A stretch of DNA of 64,000 nt from NCBI GenBank assembly GCA_021464245.1, contig JADCRB010000110.1:1488001-1552000 (forward strand), given 5' to 3'. Shown piece after piece: positions 35,443-52,539 of the stretch. Under the pieces are notes generated by a model, which was not told where the DNA came from, did no database searches, and saw only the letters and a program-made list of their open reading frames with translations. Numbering within the stretch: position 1 is the first letter of the stretch; every line of letters begins with the position of its first letter. The stretch is from Carallia brachiata (Eukaryota > Streptophyta > Magnoliopsida > Malpighiales > Rhizophoraceae). A program made the translations under genes and the position numbers.

Positions 35443-35962
35443 AGAGGTGTCAAAAAGTCAGGTTTTGATTGGGTCATTTCTAATTCAAATTATTTTTGGT
35501 TAGGTTATTTTAGGTCACATTACATTCGGTTTGGATTCGAATTAAGTCATTTTATATTTGAGTTGGATTCAGATCGAATTCAGATCAAATTCGAACTGAA
35601 CCGTTATTTTTTTAAGCTTTTTTTCATTAAAATAAAATATTTCAATTAAATATAAAACTTATTCTTATAATAAATTAAATGTTTCAATTTAGCTTTTTTT
35701 ATCACATATATATCTACACTCTATGAAAATAGTATCAATTAGTAATTAGTACTTGAGAGAGATAAGTTAAAAGTAAAAAATTTTAAAAAAATTTATTATT
35801 TTATCTTTTTTAAAATTTAATTAATGATCAAAATCTAAATCGATCTAATCTGTTTTTTTGAATTTGGTTCATTTTTAGATTGAAGTTGAAAAATCGAGTT
35901 TTCTGATTTAATTTTTTTCAGACGGATCCGATTGTGGGGTCACGTCACCTTTTAACACTTCT
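35443..35962. mobile_element. Non-autonomous DNA element with AGAGGTGTCAA-type ends
   Basis: The left end agaggtgtcaaaaagtcagg is matched by the inverted right end, which reads agaagtgttaaaaggtgac on the opposite strand. The left half contains repeated ttcagatcgaa-like units (35567-35600). Length is about 520 bp and nothing is encoded. I found no certain target duplication, so the superfamily is open. Confidence 0.55.
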
Positions 35963-35965
35963 GGC

Positions 35966-36710
35966 CATGGTTATTAAACTCGGCCCAGCCCGACCGGTCG
36001 GACCGGTGACCTGGTGACCCGGACACGAGGTCGGGCCGGTTCGCGTGAACAGTAACCGAATCATTTAAATAACAAAAAATTATTTTTTTCACTTTTTACT
36101 GTACAAACAGTAAAAATAATATTTTTTTAATGATAAACAATAGTTAAATAGTGAAAAATTATAATTTTTTCACTTTTTACTGTGTAAACAGTAAAAATAA
36201 TATTTTTTTTAATGATACAGTGTTCAAACAGTAAAAATTATAAATTTTGTTTTATTTTTTACTATTTGAACAATAATATTTGTATAATATTTACACACTA
36301 AAATTTATTTTTTTAATTTTTTACTGTGTGAATGATAAAAATAATGTTTTCATAATACTAAATAATATTACACAATTTTTTTTTTGTACAATTTAATAAT
36401 TTTTTACTTTTTATAATCTATTTTTCTGTATACAATAATTTAACATTATTTATATATTAAATAATATGTTACAATTGACCTTAAAAAATAATTTTTAAAA
36501 AAATTTTATCAAAATTTTGATTAGTATAAATTACTTTTTAATTTATGAAAATGTAGTTATTGTTCTAAATTGTACAAAAAATTTATATATATTATTTGAT
36601 ATATTCATTTTTTTTAAAATTAATAACTCATTGGTTGAACTAATAATTCACTGATTGAACAAATAATTCACTAACCCAATCATCTGATCGAATCAATATC
36701 CAAGTCGATT
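35966..36710. mobile_element. Candidate non-autonomous DNA element with a GC-rich left end
   Basis: The left end gttattaaactcggcccagc opens a GC-rich block (gaccggtcggaccggtgacc). The far end, on the opposite strand, reads tattaaaatcgacttggata and then tgattgggttagtgaa, matching the left end at roughly 60% over 45 bases. The inside has three repeats of ttttttcactttttactgt and acagtaaaaataat at about 36084-36235. A similar left end recurs at 63588. Boundaries and class are uncertain. Confidence 0.4.
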
Positions 36711-39700
36711 TTAATATCTATACTTATGGCAGCTGCGTACATATACAATACCATATTGCAAACTATTATTGCATGGTTATGGTCAGAATTGGACCTTAAT
36801 TGGCATCGCCGTCATGCTACATGTTTTGCTGCCTTTACGCATCTATCAAATCAAAAGCACCGATTGGTGGCAATTGATCGACGTTAGGGGGTGACGCAGA
36901 ACTTCTGGGCCTGGAGATGCGAAAACAATTGGAGTCTGTCTTCAGATTTTATTATTATGGAATTCAGGTGTTAATTGATTCCTTTGTTGGGTTCATGCAA
37001 GTAAAGAATAAAGTTGAATTAGCTCTTATCAAGAAACAAGTCCACCCAATTACTGACACTGTTTGGGTGATATTTAAAAATAAATTATATATTAAATTCT
37101 AAATACATTTTTTCATACAAAAATTTATTAAACTGAGAGTGTAAATAAAAAATACAGATTCATTATACTTATAAAAATTCATAATTAAATATAAAAATAA
37201 TTAGTTTGAATATAAAACTTTTTGCTCCTAAAACTTTAATATCATATATCAAGAAATCATTATACTCAATATCTTATTCAATATCTTATTGGATGATGTT
37301 TTGTAATACCTTATATATTAAACTGACCTCAACCAAATAAACAAAAAAATTTAATCCTCACGGGACTGTGTTCGGTGCCTTGCCGCAGATTCGTTTCTGA
37401 CCATATCATCTAGATGTGCATTTTTTTTTTCCTTTCTTTATGGTTTGTAAAGAGTAACCATCAAATTTTAAATCTAAAATTTCGAGTTCAAATGATTCTA
37501 CTATTAGATTTGGCAGCTAGTGTCGTTTCTTTCCTTTTCATTTCCTCTTTAAACTGTCTATTTCTTGTTTTCTTTTCCCGAACATCATGCACCATATCCT
37601 ACTCTTATGCGGAAAGCCGCTGTGAACGGCTACACGTGCACAGTTTATGTTCATACCAAAATCATTTGACATAGTTCATTATTTAAGCTTCAATTATTTA
37701 TGTTCGTTTTACCAAAATCAGTTTATGTCCATACTAATGCTCTTTAAGCTTCAATTATTGAAAGAAAAACTGTGAACTATTCAAGCTTGCTTGGTTTACA
37801 AACCAAAAACATTTGACCTAGTTCTCACGGAAAGAAAAAAAAAAGCACGTACGCGCAAGCCACTTCCACAAGGTCAAATTTTCCTACCTTCCCGAGTTAG
37901 CTTCATGGTCATTGACTTAATGAAACCACTACAATATACACAACTGGACAATGTAGATTTTCATCCAGTGCTTGTACTCTGATTGGACTATGTGTTGTGC
38001 AAGAAGGATAACTCTCCACTTTTTTTCATAATTTTCTCCTAGGATAGTTTTTGATGTCATATTTCTATAAAATTTTCAGACCACCTAATAATTTGCAACT
38101 AATATATTTTTCAGGTTATTCTCTGGATCTCTAGTTAGAATTAACACGATAAATCTTCCCTTCTTAGATTAAAAGTCGCAGTCCAACTACAAAAGGTTAG
38201 ATATTTTAGTTACAGTACGTTTCCTATATTTTTAGAACAACTTGGTCTTTAATTACTGTTATTTTCAAAATCAATAAATTGGTAGAACATGCCACTAAGT
38301 CATGCGGTTTAGTAGCAAATAGGGTTCAAATTCATCTACAGACAAAATAATAATAATAATAATAATGATGATGATAATAATAAATAAATAAATAAATGTG
38401 TATGACATTTCAATGATAATATGAGAGAAACCAATTAGAATTTTTAATTCCTGAATTCTAGACGGCTTGAACAAGATATTGATTCATGACTTTTGGCCAT
38501 TAACCCCTCACTAATTTTCAAGAAGCAAGCCTCTTAGGTGTTGTCATTAAAAAAGAAACATTCATTGTCAACCCTTCTACAAGGAATCCACAAATTCAAT
38601 AACTTGTGCCATGGGGAGTCATTCAAACAAACCAAACTTCAATTGCATGTCTCTTTCTTCTTCATCATCATCATCATCATAGACAGGACTCGCATGGTAA
38701 GCAATCTGAACACGCGACAATAGACATATAGAAAATATTGAACAAAATTTCAGACACATGCACGACGTTTTGCGGACACATCGATCCCTTTCTCGATCAG
38801 ATCTAGGTTGCTGTTCAAGTAGAGTGTGGCCCAATGGCAAAGTGCCACGACACTGTTTGGTTCTGTCATTGTGCATGGGCGGCATTGTTTCCAGCCTCTT
38901 CAATATAATATGAATTATATAACGAAGGATTGTTTGGTTTTGATCTTTTGACATTGTACAGGCGCCACGTACATATTATTTGTTCCGACTTCTGTTCAAT
39001 TAAAAATCACACAAACAAAAATAAAAAAAATAAAGAAACCTTAATTGATTATGAGAATGTGGTTATTATCATAGATATGTAATGCTTATTTTTTAGGAAA
39101 CATCTTAGTTAAAGTTTAAAATTTTTATTTTAAAAGTTTTGAGTTCGAATTTTGGAATGAGAGAAATTTATGAGAGAAAAGAATTATTTCATTATATAAC
39201 TTATGATCTAATAAATTTCTTAATTAAAAAAAAAAAGATATATAATTCTTAGAAGCAAGGATCTCTATTCTCTATGGTTATATCGTGATAGAAAAAGGCC
39301 ATTGAGATTTGAGGGCTGCATGCTTTGTCAGCAAGTTTGCATGTGGATATTATTGTTGAATTCGAGTTGAAAATAAAAAATAAAAAATAAAAAAATTATT
39401 AAATAATATTAAACTAATTGCACATTTATTTATATTTTCTTAATTTACGTCTACGTAATGATTCACTTTGTCAATAAACAGCTGTATCTAATCCTGCACG
39501 CCTTCGGAGAATGTAGAATTAACACGTCTTCTAGATTGAATCCGCATATTAAAACAATGACAACAAACAATTGGGTACCTTCATTGGAATCCGGAGGTGA
39601 AAAAACCAATTTTTTTTTTTTCATTTAACAAAGTGGCGTAACTCCGATGCAAGTAATTTTCTTTTATTGGTGCAAAGATTTCAACCTTTGTTGAAATTAA

Positions 39701-40680
39701 GAATTTACAAGTGGTATTCTATATACTAATTAAATTTATCCTGCTCCGCATCGATCCCATGATAATTTAATAATAATTGCATCAAATAAATGTATTCATA
39801 CATGGATTTCTCCGCTGTAAAATATATAGTATTTCAAAAGCTGTTTTTTTTTTGATTAAAAAAATATCATGAGTTTGTCGATCATCAAACCTATAAACTA
39901 AAGTTAGGATCATAGTTATTATCTTCATTTACTCAATTTTATAAAAATGATCTATTATTTAAATATTATTGAACTCTAATAAATTTCTCATTTTTAACTA
40001 TGATTTTAATGAATTTTAAATCAGAGGATACCAACTCAAAGGTTTATGAAGTGAAGATTTCTAACTTCCGTAACATATGAGTCTCAAACTTAAGTTATTA
40101 CTAAGAAAGATTTGAATCAATAATTAAACTACCGCGTTAAAAGCCATATTATAGATTGAGATGTATTTATTCATCCACCACTTGTGCTGGTGTGATCCCC
40201 ACTAATTACGAGCCACCCAAATCACCTATAAAAATGAAAATTATGAGCCACCCAAATTGAGGGGACCAACTTGCCGAAGCAATTGGGCCGCACATAAATA
40301 AATAAATAAGAAAAAGCTTTAGTGGATACGCAATAATTCAATCATAAATATAAAAATAATCAAAGAAAAAGTGTCAATTACATAATTTAACTTTATTTTA
40401 AATTTTTTTTAATCTGGTGGTGACTGACAGGAATCCACAATAAACGGCTATGAAGAGTGAGATTCTGAGAGACTTCGGCTGATTTAGATGACGCCACCAA
40501 GAAAGACTCGGGGAATCGTAAATGATCTGAAAAAAAAAGTATGCGATTAATAATAAGTTCCGATCACATGGTCGACGTAACCAATTAATATATAATCTGA
40601 GTTCTTTTATTGCATGTCAAAAGAATAATGATTAATTTTTTTTCGGCTGTTTCAGACTTGTCTTATTTGCTTATTATATC
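36711..40680. other. Intergenic sequence; no gene seen
   Basis: Frames at 36917-37102, 37414-37674, 37791-37982 and 38619-38954 show no domain features. Trinucleotide runs (aat)n at 38347-38385 and (atc)n at 38662-38680 are present. Nothing else identified. Confidence 0.5.
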
Positions 40681-40689
40681 ACTTAATCA

Positions 40690-40890
40690 AAATCATTAAA
40701 TTTTTTTAACAATAAAAAAATTTATAATAAATATATTAATTATTTAATATATAAATTAAAATTAAAGTAATTTTTTTATATTATTTCATTGAATCACTCT
40801 TAAAAGACAGACTTATGATCTAAATATTAATAAAATTATGTGTAATTTCACTATTAAAAATTATAATAACTACTAAAATTAAAACACAAT
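40690..40890. repeat. Dispersed repeat family copy (AAGACAGACTT type)
   Basis: Blocks ttataataaatatattaatt, then catt.gaatcactctt, then aaaagacagacttatgatct and aaatattaataaaatt, then ctattaaaaattataata. These are shared in order with 33680-33880 and 51660-51845. Confidence 0.55.
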
Positions 40891-41585
40891 GTCACGCCAC
40901 ATTTTTTTTCTACCGCAGCGGACACACTATTGACCACTGTATAGGTGGGCCATAATGGCCAGTTTGTGTGCGTCATTTGTTGGGATGTTGACTCTTTAGC
41001 ATGCATCTACACGTTACTTTTACAGTACTGCCACTAAAATTTTTCTTATGTAAAAATTACTCTTCGCGGTGAGGAACACACAACTTTCAAGCAATTCGAA
41101 TCACGCTCTATTTATCTATAATTTCCTTTTCTTTTATTTTTGTCACCAGAAAAAACAAATACATCCATGAAATGAGTTGGGTCATGGGTATTGGTTAGCT
41201 TAGATGATAATGTTGAATTTGAGAAAAAAAGTAGGTAGGGAATTGTGCTTGTCTTTGGTCAAAATTTGAACCTTATTCTAATAAATGATCAAGTTTCTGA
41301 CTGAAAATAATGCACTTATCGTGAAAGGGGCGATTTGATCCAAGAAAGAAAAACGTGAAAGTTGTCCAATATTGTAAAAAAAAGGATTAAGCAACATTTT
41401 TGTTTAGTCTACTAATGTGAAATAATGCAATTAACGTGAAAGTTGACAATTATTGTTGAAGAGGGACTAACCAACCAACATTTTTCTTTAATTTTCTATA
41501 TTAACTATGTCATTGACGCGCTCTCTCCGTAGGATCTTGAAGTTCATTTTTTTAAAGATAAAGGTTATAAGACTTTTGTTTACAC
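40891..41585. other. Intergenic sequence; no gene seen
   Basis: No coding signal. The motif aacgtgaaagttg with neighbouring bases recurs at about 41350 and 41433, suggesting a small local duplication. Confidence 0.45.
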
Positions 41586-41611
41586 AAGTAAAAGGGATAT
41601 CAATATTTTTA

Positions 41612-42166
41612 GGGATCGTTTGTTTTATAGTTTGGAATTAGAATTGAAATCAGAATCGGAATCAAGTGGAATCAGAAACAGAACCACTTTATTTTATAAT
41701 ATGTTTGGTTTACACCAGAATCAGAATCAAAACCCTTCATAGATATTTATTTCATTTCAAAATCAGAAACATTAAATGTATGATAATATTTATGTCATGA
41801 TAAATATAAGATAAATGTAATTAAAATTAAAAAAATATTAATATCAAATTAAAAAGTATGAAATTTAAAAAATATTATAATGTAATATCAAATTAAAAAT
41901 ATTAAATTACCATAAAATTAAAATTAAAAATTATAATAAAAACTAATAATAATAATAATAACAATAATATACTTCACAATGATAACCATAAATATAAAAT
42001 CCAAAAAGAAAATCTTAAAATAAAATTTTATTATTATTATAATAATAATCATTTGTTAGTTGATAATTTAAATTTTTTTGAAATTTAATTTTTTTTTATT
42101 ATAATACTATGACATATGATCATTAATAAGTAGTAATGGTAATGATAATAATAACAATAAGAATAA

Positions 42167-42238
<72 letters not shown>

Positions 42239-42679
42239 GGAAATAATATCGTAGAGATTATGAAATAATTTATTAATAATAAATAAATGATTATTTTAAC
42301 TATAAAATTTTATTATTATTTACAATTTTATTATTATCGTGAGGTTTGAAATATTTAATTTTTATTACAATATAAAAACATGTTATTATTATTATTATTA
42401 TTATTTTATGAATAAATAAAATCAAAAAAATAATATAATAACAATATAAAAATAAAAATATGAGGTATTTGAGAGAAAATTGAGAAGTTAGAAATAGTTA
42501 GAAGAGGAATGAGAATGATTAATGGAGTAAACATAAGAATCATGATTCCTTTAAAGTAGGGAATCTCATTCCCCTTTTTAAGGGAATTGGAATGCATTTT
42601 ATACAAAACAAATAATATGAATGAAAATTTGATAGTTGATTCTCATTCCCACATTATTTTTTCCTAAACAAACACCTCC
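41612..42679. mobile_element. Inner 1068-bp non-autonomous PIF/Harbinger-like element
   Basis: Left end gggatcgtttgttttatag; the right end on the opposite strand reads ggaggtgtttgtttaggaa. The element is flanked by tta on both sides (41609-41611 and 42680-42682), the 3-bp TTA duplication typical of PIF/Harbinger (Tourist-like) elements. The two sub-terminal regions are rich in 'gaatcagaatc' and, at the far end, 'gattctcattcc' inverse motifs. The centre holds a long (aat)n(att)n palindrome at about 42165-42235. No transposase frame is visible. Confidence 0.72.
42165..42238. repeat. (AAT)n/(ATT)n palindromic microsatellite
   Basis: About twelve aat units run directly into about ten att units, which makes a near-perfect hairpin in the middle of the inner transposon. 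Confidence 0.9.
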
Positions 42680-43175
42680 TTAGTCCTAAACCTTTAAATT
42701 TTTTTATGTTTGAATTCTAAATCTTTTTGACATTTCATTTAAATGCTAAACCTTTTGATTTTCTACCAAATCAGTCTATCTGTTTATCAAAAGTGATCAA
42801 TCTATTAAAAAATGATCTTAACTTTTACAAAAAATTATTTAAAAAAATATTAAATATTTGAATTGAATGTTTTTTTTATCAAAAATATGCATGTTACATA
42901 TTTAATTCGTATATTTATTGATTAAAAAAATATTTAATGTACATATTTTGTTGATGAAAAAAATATTTAATTTATGTATTTAATCTTTTAAAAATAATTT
43001 TTATTAAATTAAACTCATTTATTAATCGATTGACCACTTTTTATAATTTAAAGGACTTATGTATTATGAAATCAAAAAGTTTAGAACTCAAATGAAATGT
43101 CAAAAAAATTTAAAATTTAAATGTAAAAAAATTTAAAGATTTAGAATTAAAAATATTGATATCCCCAAGTAAAAG

Positions 43176-44155
43176 TGTATAACAAAGGCTTCCCTAATTG
43201 ATTATTATTTTAATTTTCCTTTGAAGAATAATTAAATATTTTTAAAATTTCACTTAAATATTATATCGACTTCATACGATATGCCGAAATAATTATATAA
43301 TAGAAAATTAAAATCATTAAAAAGATAAACTTATTTGTAATTATATAATTTAAGAGAAAAAAAAAAACAGAAAGGGCAAGAAACGCCGTGAGAGTTCGTT
43401 TACCGCACGCATGAGAAATGCGTGTTACTGCCTTAACTGGCAATTTTTTTTTAAGCCATTGAGAAAAGGTTAAAGTTCACGTTACAACAGAGAAAAATTT
43501 TTGAAAAACCAATAGGTGTTGTCTAGTCCTGTCACTTGGGAGACTGGGATTCTGACTTTACTTCGTGTTAATTTTTCTCTTTTATATATGTATATATAAT
43601 TCACGTTTTTACTCAAAGGTAGAAAAAAATATAAGAAAAGTTTGATGGAAGCACAAAAATGAGAAATAGATATCGATATATTATAACAAGTCGTTTTATT
43701 TATATAATAAGATACTTAATTATTATAATAAAATTTAAAAATATTTATTTATTTATTATTTTATTACAAAAATTAAGTATTTTGTTAAAAAATAAAATAA
43801 CCAATTACAATATATTAACTTCTATACCCATGTAATAGAACTAAAAAATATTTTAAAAAATGCGATTCAAAACTCTCAATCTACTTTACCGATAAATCAA
43901 TTATTTTAAACAGTTAATTTGTTTTTAATTAATTAATGCGCTGCAATTTATTCAATCGCTTATTTGATTTTTCTTTTGCCTTTTGTTGAATTGTGGTTTA
44001 TTAAAATATAATTTTACTCGGAGTTGTAATTACTGATTTTATTTACATTCCAACGCTCCAAATCCAACCTGGAATCTAACACGCGCCTATCTGGCCGTCT
44101 TATTCTTTTCCGCCTTCCCTTTTCTTGTGGTGATTTTCAATCTCCCAGGCCCAGA
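43176..44155. other. Upstream region of the phosphatase gene; no other gene seen
   Basis: A/T-rich up to about 44050, then less so. No coding signal. Confidence 0.5.
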
Positions 44156-44163
44156 GATGTCTC

Positions 44164-44171
44164 TATAAATA
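44164..44171 (+). promoter_or_regulatory. TATA box of the PFA-DSP gene
   Basis: The sequence tataaata in a ctcTATAAATAgaaag context lies 134 bases upstream of the start codon, at a normal distance for a plant promoter with a roughly 100-nt leader. Confidence 0.65.
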
Positions 44172-44280
44172 GAAAGACCCCACGGCAACCACCACCGCCA
44201 TGTTTAAACTACCACCGCCACCTGTTCGTTTTCTTCGCTCCTTAAATTTTAACTGTCAAAGAAAACGTTCGAAAAAATAA

Positions 44281-46929
<2,649 letters not shown>

Positions 46930-47820
46930 CTGACTGAATGGCTGTTGCTATCTTGTCTTTGTTAGTGAAACGATAGTAGGTCCTGCGTTGGAATAAATAG
47001 GAAAAGCTGATGACTTCGGGATGCATTTCTGCGGCAAGAAGAATAATTCTCTTTTCCTTTTGGAGGATAATAAGCAGTGCAGCATGTATAAAGATGTGGT
47101 CAAATCCTGCACAGGCAACAACCGTTGCTGTATAGTGATCCAGATTTGTAGTCAATTTCATAGTTAGCATGTCATGGGGTATTCGGAGGAATGAGTCCGA
47201 GATGATGGATTGGGGAAGGTTACTCTTTACTCCTTGCAGGCTTGCCGACAATGATCAAATCAAAGGATGTTTTCCATTTTTTCCATAAGCATAGAAGCTC
47301 CGCTTTGATAGAAAACTAAGCAGAATGGGGAATGGAGTAATGAAGAGGACTTGATTGGATCTTGCAACGATGTAGATACCTCAGTGTAATTTTCTGCTGG
47401 CACATTCGTATAATCACGATCCTTTTTATTTTTTTCATCTTAAATTTAATGTTCCAAGTTCCAACCAAAGCAATCATTTCCTGTTGGGAGATGGGGTTGC
47501 ATTGTAATACGATTTGTCTTACATGATTTACCTCAAAAAGGCTCGTGCTTATGGTTTCTATCAATTACGACGATGTGGGTGGTGGATCCATTCAAATTTA
47601 CTTAGTTCGATGCCCTTTTGTGTTATTGGATATTCCAAGTTAAAAAACGTAAGCACTGCTTGTGTATCTCTATGGACAATTAAATTCTGCTTGCACGTCT
47701 ACTGTCAGTTTGTCCTTCTTTTCTTTTTCTCGTCACTTGCCTCCGACCCAGACCAGAATTCACTGAGACGTGGTCCTGAGAATGAGTACCGGTGACCTTT
47801 TATTGATTATAGGTATTTCG
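46930..47820. other. 3' side of the phosphatase gene and unique intergenic sequence
   Basis: The first part is probably the 3' untranslated region (possible polyadenylation signal aataaa near 46992). No frame here is supported. Confidence 0.45.
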
Positions 47821-47834
47821 GCATCTAGCCAAAA

Positions 47835-48250
47835 TTTCTAATCATGATTACTAATCCAATTAGAATTTCATGCTAAGTTAGGATTTCTATAATCAATAAG
47901 AATACTATTTGTATAAGAAAAAATTTCTCCCAATTAGAATTTCATACTCAATTATAATTCCTACAGGAACTCTAATTACATTAAGAAAAAATTTTAATCA
48001 TGACTCTTATTTCTCAGTCCAATTAAAATTTCGTGCTAAATTAAGATTCTTATAATTTATAGGAATCCTATTTGCATAGGAAAAACATTTCTCCCAATTA
48101 GAATTTCATATTCAATCTATGGGGGATTAAGTAAATTAGCAAGCACCTCAATTATGATTCTTATACTCAATAGAAATCCTAATTGCATCAGGAAAATTCT
48201 AATCATGATTCCTAGTCCAATTAAAATTCCATACTAAATTATTCCTTGTT
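47835..48250. repeat. Degenerate tandem/dispersed repeats, about 165-bp period
   Basis: Blocks such as aatcatgatt, tccaattagaatttcatgct, aagaatactatttgtata and ttctcccaattagaatttca recur near 47845, 48000 and 48195, with the same order and similar spacing. The copies are A/T-rich, diverged and non-coding. Confidence 0.55.
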
Positions 48251-49162
48251 TCTTAAGTGTCGTTAGTTAGATGGTGAATTATACAAAAAAAAAATTAAAT
48301 TTAATAAAAAAATACAAAAAAATTAAATAGAATTTCCTAATCATTAAATTTTCATTAGTATTATCATTTAAATTACTTTTATGGTTATTCTCATTTTTCA
48401 GTTATGATTTTTTTGGGTACAAAAAAAAAATCATAATTGAAAGTGAGAAAATTTTTAATTTGACTTATCTTAAGATCAACAAAGAAAATTCTTTCTAACA
48501 ACTTTTTATTCTTTTCAATGAATCCACTTGCCAAGTTGATTTTGTACGCGGGTTTCAACTTCCCCTGCACCTAAAGAAGGTAACTTAATTTCTTTTTTTT
48601 TTAATATAATTTATTCATAATTTTATATTATATAAATTTATTATTATTATTTTTTTAATTTTAAGTAAATCATCTTATATAGTGTAATATTATGAATAAA
48701 ATATACTTATAAAAATATTAAATCAATTTAAAAGCCTTCGTAAATTAAGAAGATTCGTTATGAACTTCTATCCATACGTTGTTTGGATACGTTCATCTTA
48801 CGTAATGTTTGATCGTAACAGTAAGACATTACTGAAATAAACTTCTGTCACAAGAAAAAAGCCAATATGACCCACTTAAAATTTTAAAAATATTAATTTT
48901 AATAAATAAATAACTGCAACAAGAAGTTATAAAGTAAAGTAATGGACTCTCAGTCTTGGCCACTTCGTACAGAGAACAAATTGATGCCTTATTACAAGAC
49001 CGATGACACTAGAAGAACAAACACACCCCTTTTTTTTTTTTTAATCCACACAACCACACCTTTCTTTAAGCATATTACTTGAGTAATCATACGACCTTAG
49101 ACAAGCAAACAAACAGACCAACACCACTTATTTGGTGATTTTCCACTAAAATACTCAAGGCT

Positions 49163-50913
<1,751 letters not shown>

Positions 50914-50981
50914 CTATTTCTCTCTTTTGATATCTCAAACAAAGCTTTGTGTTGTGCACCATATAATGTGCAAGCGTCTGG

Positions 50982-50989
50982 TATTTATA
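50982..50989 (-). promoter_or_regulatory. TATA box of the ACC oxidase gene
   Basis: On the minus strand the sequence cTATAAATAc sits about 105 bases upstream of the ACO start codon, followed by a leader that is GA-rich near the ATG (ct-rich on the plus strand at 50885-50930). Confidence 0.75.
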
Positions 50990-50994
50990 GATGT

Positions 50995-51655
50995 CTAAAG
51001 TCGAAAATAGTCAGGCAAAGTGGCGCGAATAAATGAAGAAAGATAATAGGCCAAAGACTCAACACCAAAACGAAACTTCTCTACCCATTTCTTAGGCAAA
51101 AAAAAAAAAAAAAATTATCATCTTAATTTCTTTGAACACCTATTATCATCTTAATTTGACCCATGTTAGCAAATGCAAAGCAATAATATACCTATATCAT
51201 CATGATCAAACTCGTTATTAGAACAAAACAAAAAAAAAGAAGGGTTTAGAGTTAATTGATTGAATCAAAGATTGAACTCATATAATATATATATATATAT
51301 ATATATTGTGCATAGACAAATCTCTCGTTACTGTAAGATTTTTGAACACAATTTAAGAATTTTGCTGTACTTATACATAGGTAGCAATGTCCTCAAAGCT
51401 ATTAGGAATAGGCACTTGTGAATTTGGAGGTAATTGTGTGTTGAGAGTTGCAAAGAGATCAGTAGAAATAGAAATAAAATATCTGGATAAAAAATAACTA
51501 GAAAAGAAAACCCAAATTATATACCGGGAAATGTTACATTACGTAAAGAAGTACAGAACCGTAGACTAGTTGTGGACCCCTTTCCCCACTTCTGGCCCCC
51601 AGCGCATGGCTAATTGGCTAAGATCGATTTGGCAAATGACGCTATATTTTAATTT
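50995..51655. other. ACO upstream region
   Basis: A/T-rich with an A-run at 51099-51114 and an (AT)n run at 51283-51306. May hold ACO regulatory sites, but none is recognised with confidence. Confidence 0.45.
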
Positions 51656-51659
51656 ATTT

Positions 51660-51845
51660 TATTTTTTAATAATAAAAAAAATTTATTATGAATATATCAA
51701 TTATTAGATATACAGGTTAAGATCAGAGTAATATCTATTTGTTAAAATTTCATTCAATCACTCTAAATAGACAGATTTACCATCCGAGTATCAGCGGTGC
51801 CAAATGTGATTCCACCATTGGAGACTACAGAGGTTGCTGAGCCAT
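51660..51845. repeat. Dispersed repeat family copy (AAGACAGACTT type)
   Basis: Blocks ttattatgaatatatcaatt, then agatatacaggttaaga, then cattcaatcactctaaatag and acagatttaccatc, then the 3' part ccattggagactacagagg. Shares its order of blocks with 33680-33880 and 40690-40890. Confidence 0.5.
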
Positions 51846-52539
51846 GCATGCAATACGACACATCATTTTTTACGCCTGAAAGCCACTCAATTTGTGTCAA
51901 GAGAGAGCGCGGGCGCGAGACTAAAATTCGGATTGCTAACGTTAAATTATGTTAAATTACCACGTCGAATGGAGATAATATTTGATGTGATATTTTAATG
52001 GTATTAAAGTAAAATAAAGTGATATACGTTGTTGTATAATTAAAATTAAAAAAATTAATAAATATTATTAAATAAATTATATAATTATTTTAATACTATT
52101 TTATTCAAACTCTTTTACGTTTGATTATAATATTAATAAACTTAAAATTCAACGTAATAACTTTAATATAAATCTCCGTCCAGGCCATTGATTCAATTAT
52201 ATGTTGTACAAGTGATAAACTTGTACAATATGCAGATTTAATTATATTTGTTAATAAATTTATTTTTATTTTATTTTATTTAAAAGAAAAAAATTATAAA
52301 AATTCTAATTGTGAGTATTATTTTTCTATAAATATTTTAAACTTTTTTAAGAAAATAAAAACCTTTAAGAAAATAAAAAAAAAAATTTAGGAAAAAAAGA
52401 GAAAGAGTTGGAAGTTGTGTTTTTTTTTATGTTTATCTTTTAAAAAAAATTTAGCGTAGTTCTCTTTTTCCTTTTTAATAAAAGATAAGTAAAATAAAGA
52501 TATTTTTTAAAAAGGAGGATTTGAGAATTAAAAAATTTT

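Larger units (their letters stand above)
41595..43166. mobile_element. Outer MITE (Mutator-like, 9-bp target duplication) split by an inner insertion
   Basis: The left end ggatatcaatattttta (41595-41611) is mirrored by the right end, which reads gggatatcaatatttttaat on the opposite strand (ending 43166). The flanks repeat aagtaaaag at 41586-41594 and 43167-43175. Just inside, both arms continue into related sequence (cctttaaatttttttatg from 42689 on the left; the inverse near 43120 on the right), but on the left this is separated from the terminus by the inner element. Without the inner insertion the outer element is about 500 bp. It is A/T-rich and non-coding. Confidence 0.75.

Noticed and set aside
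36060..36240. CRISPR-like spaced repeats (actttttactgt / acagtaaaaat)
   Set aside because: The repeats are imperfect, AT-rich and unevenly spaced, in a plant genome; they are internal repeats of a transposon-like segment.
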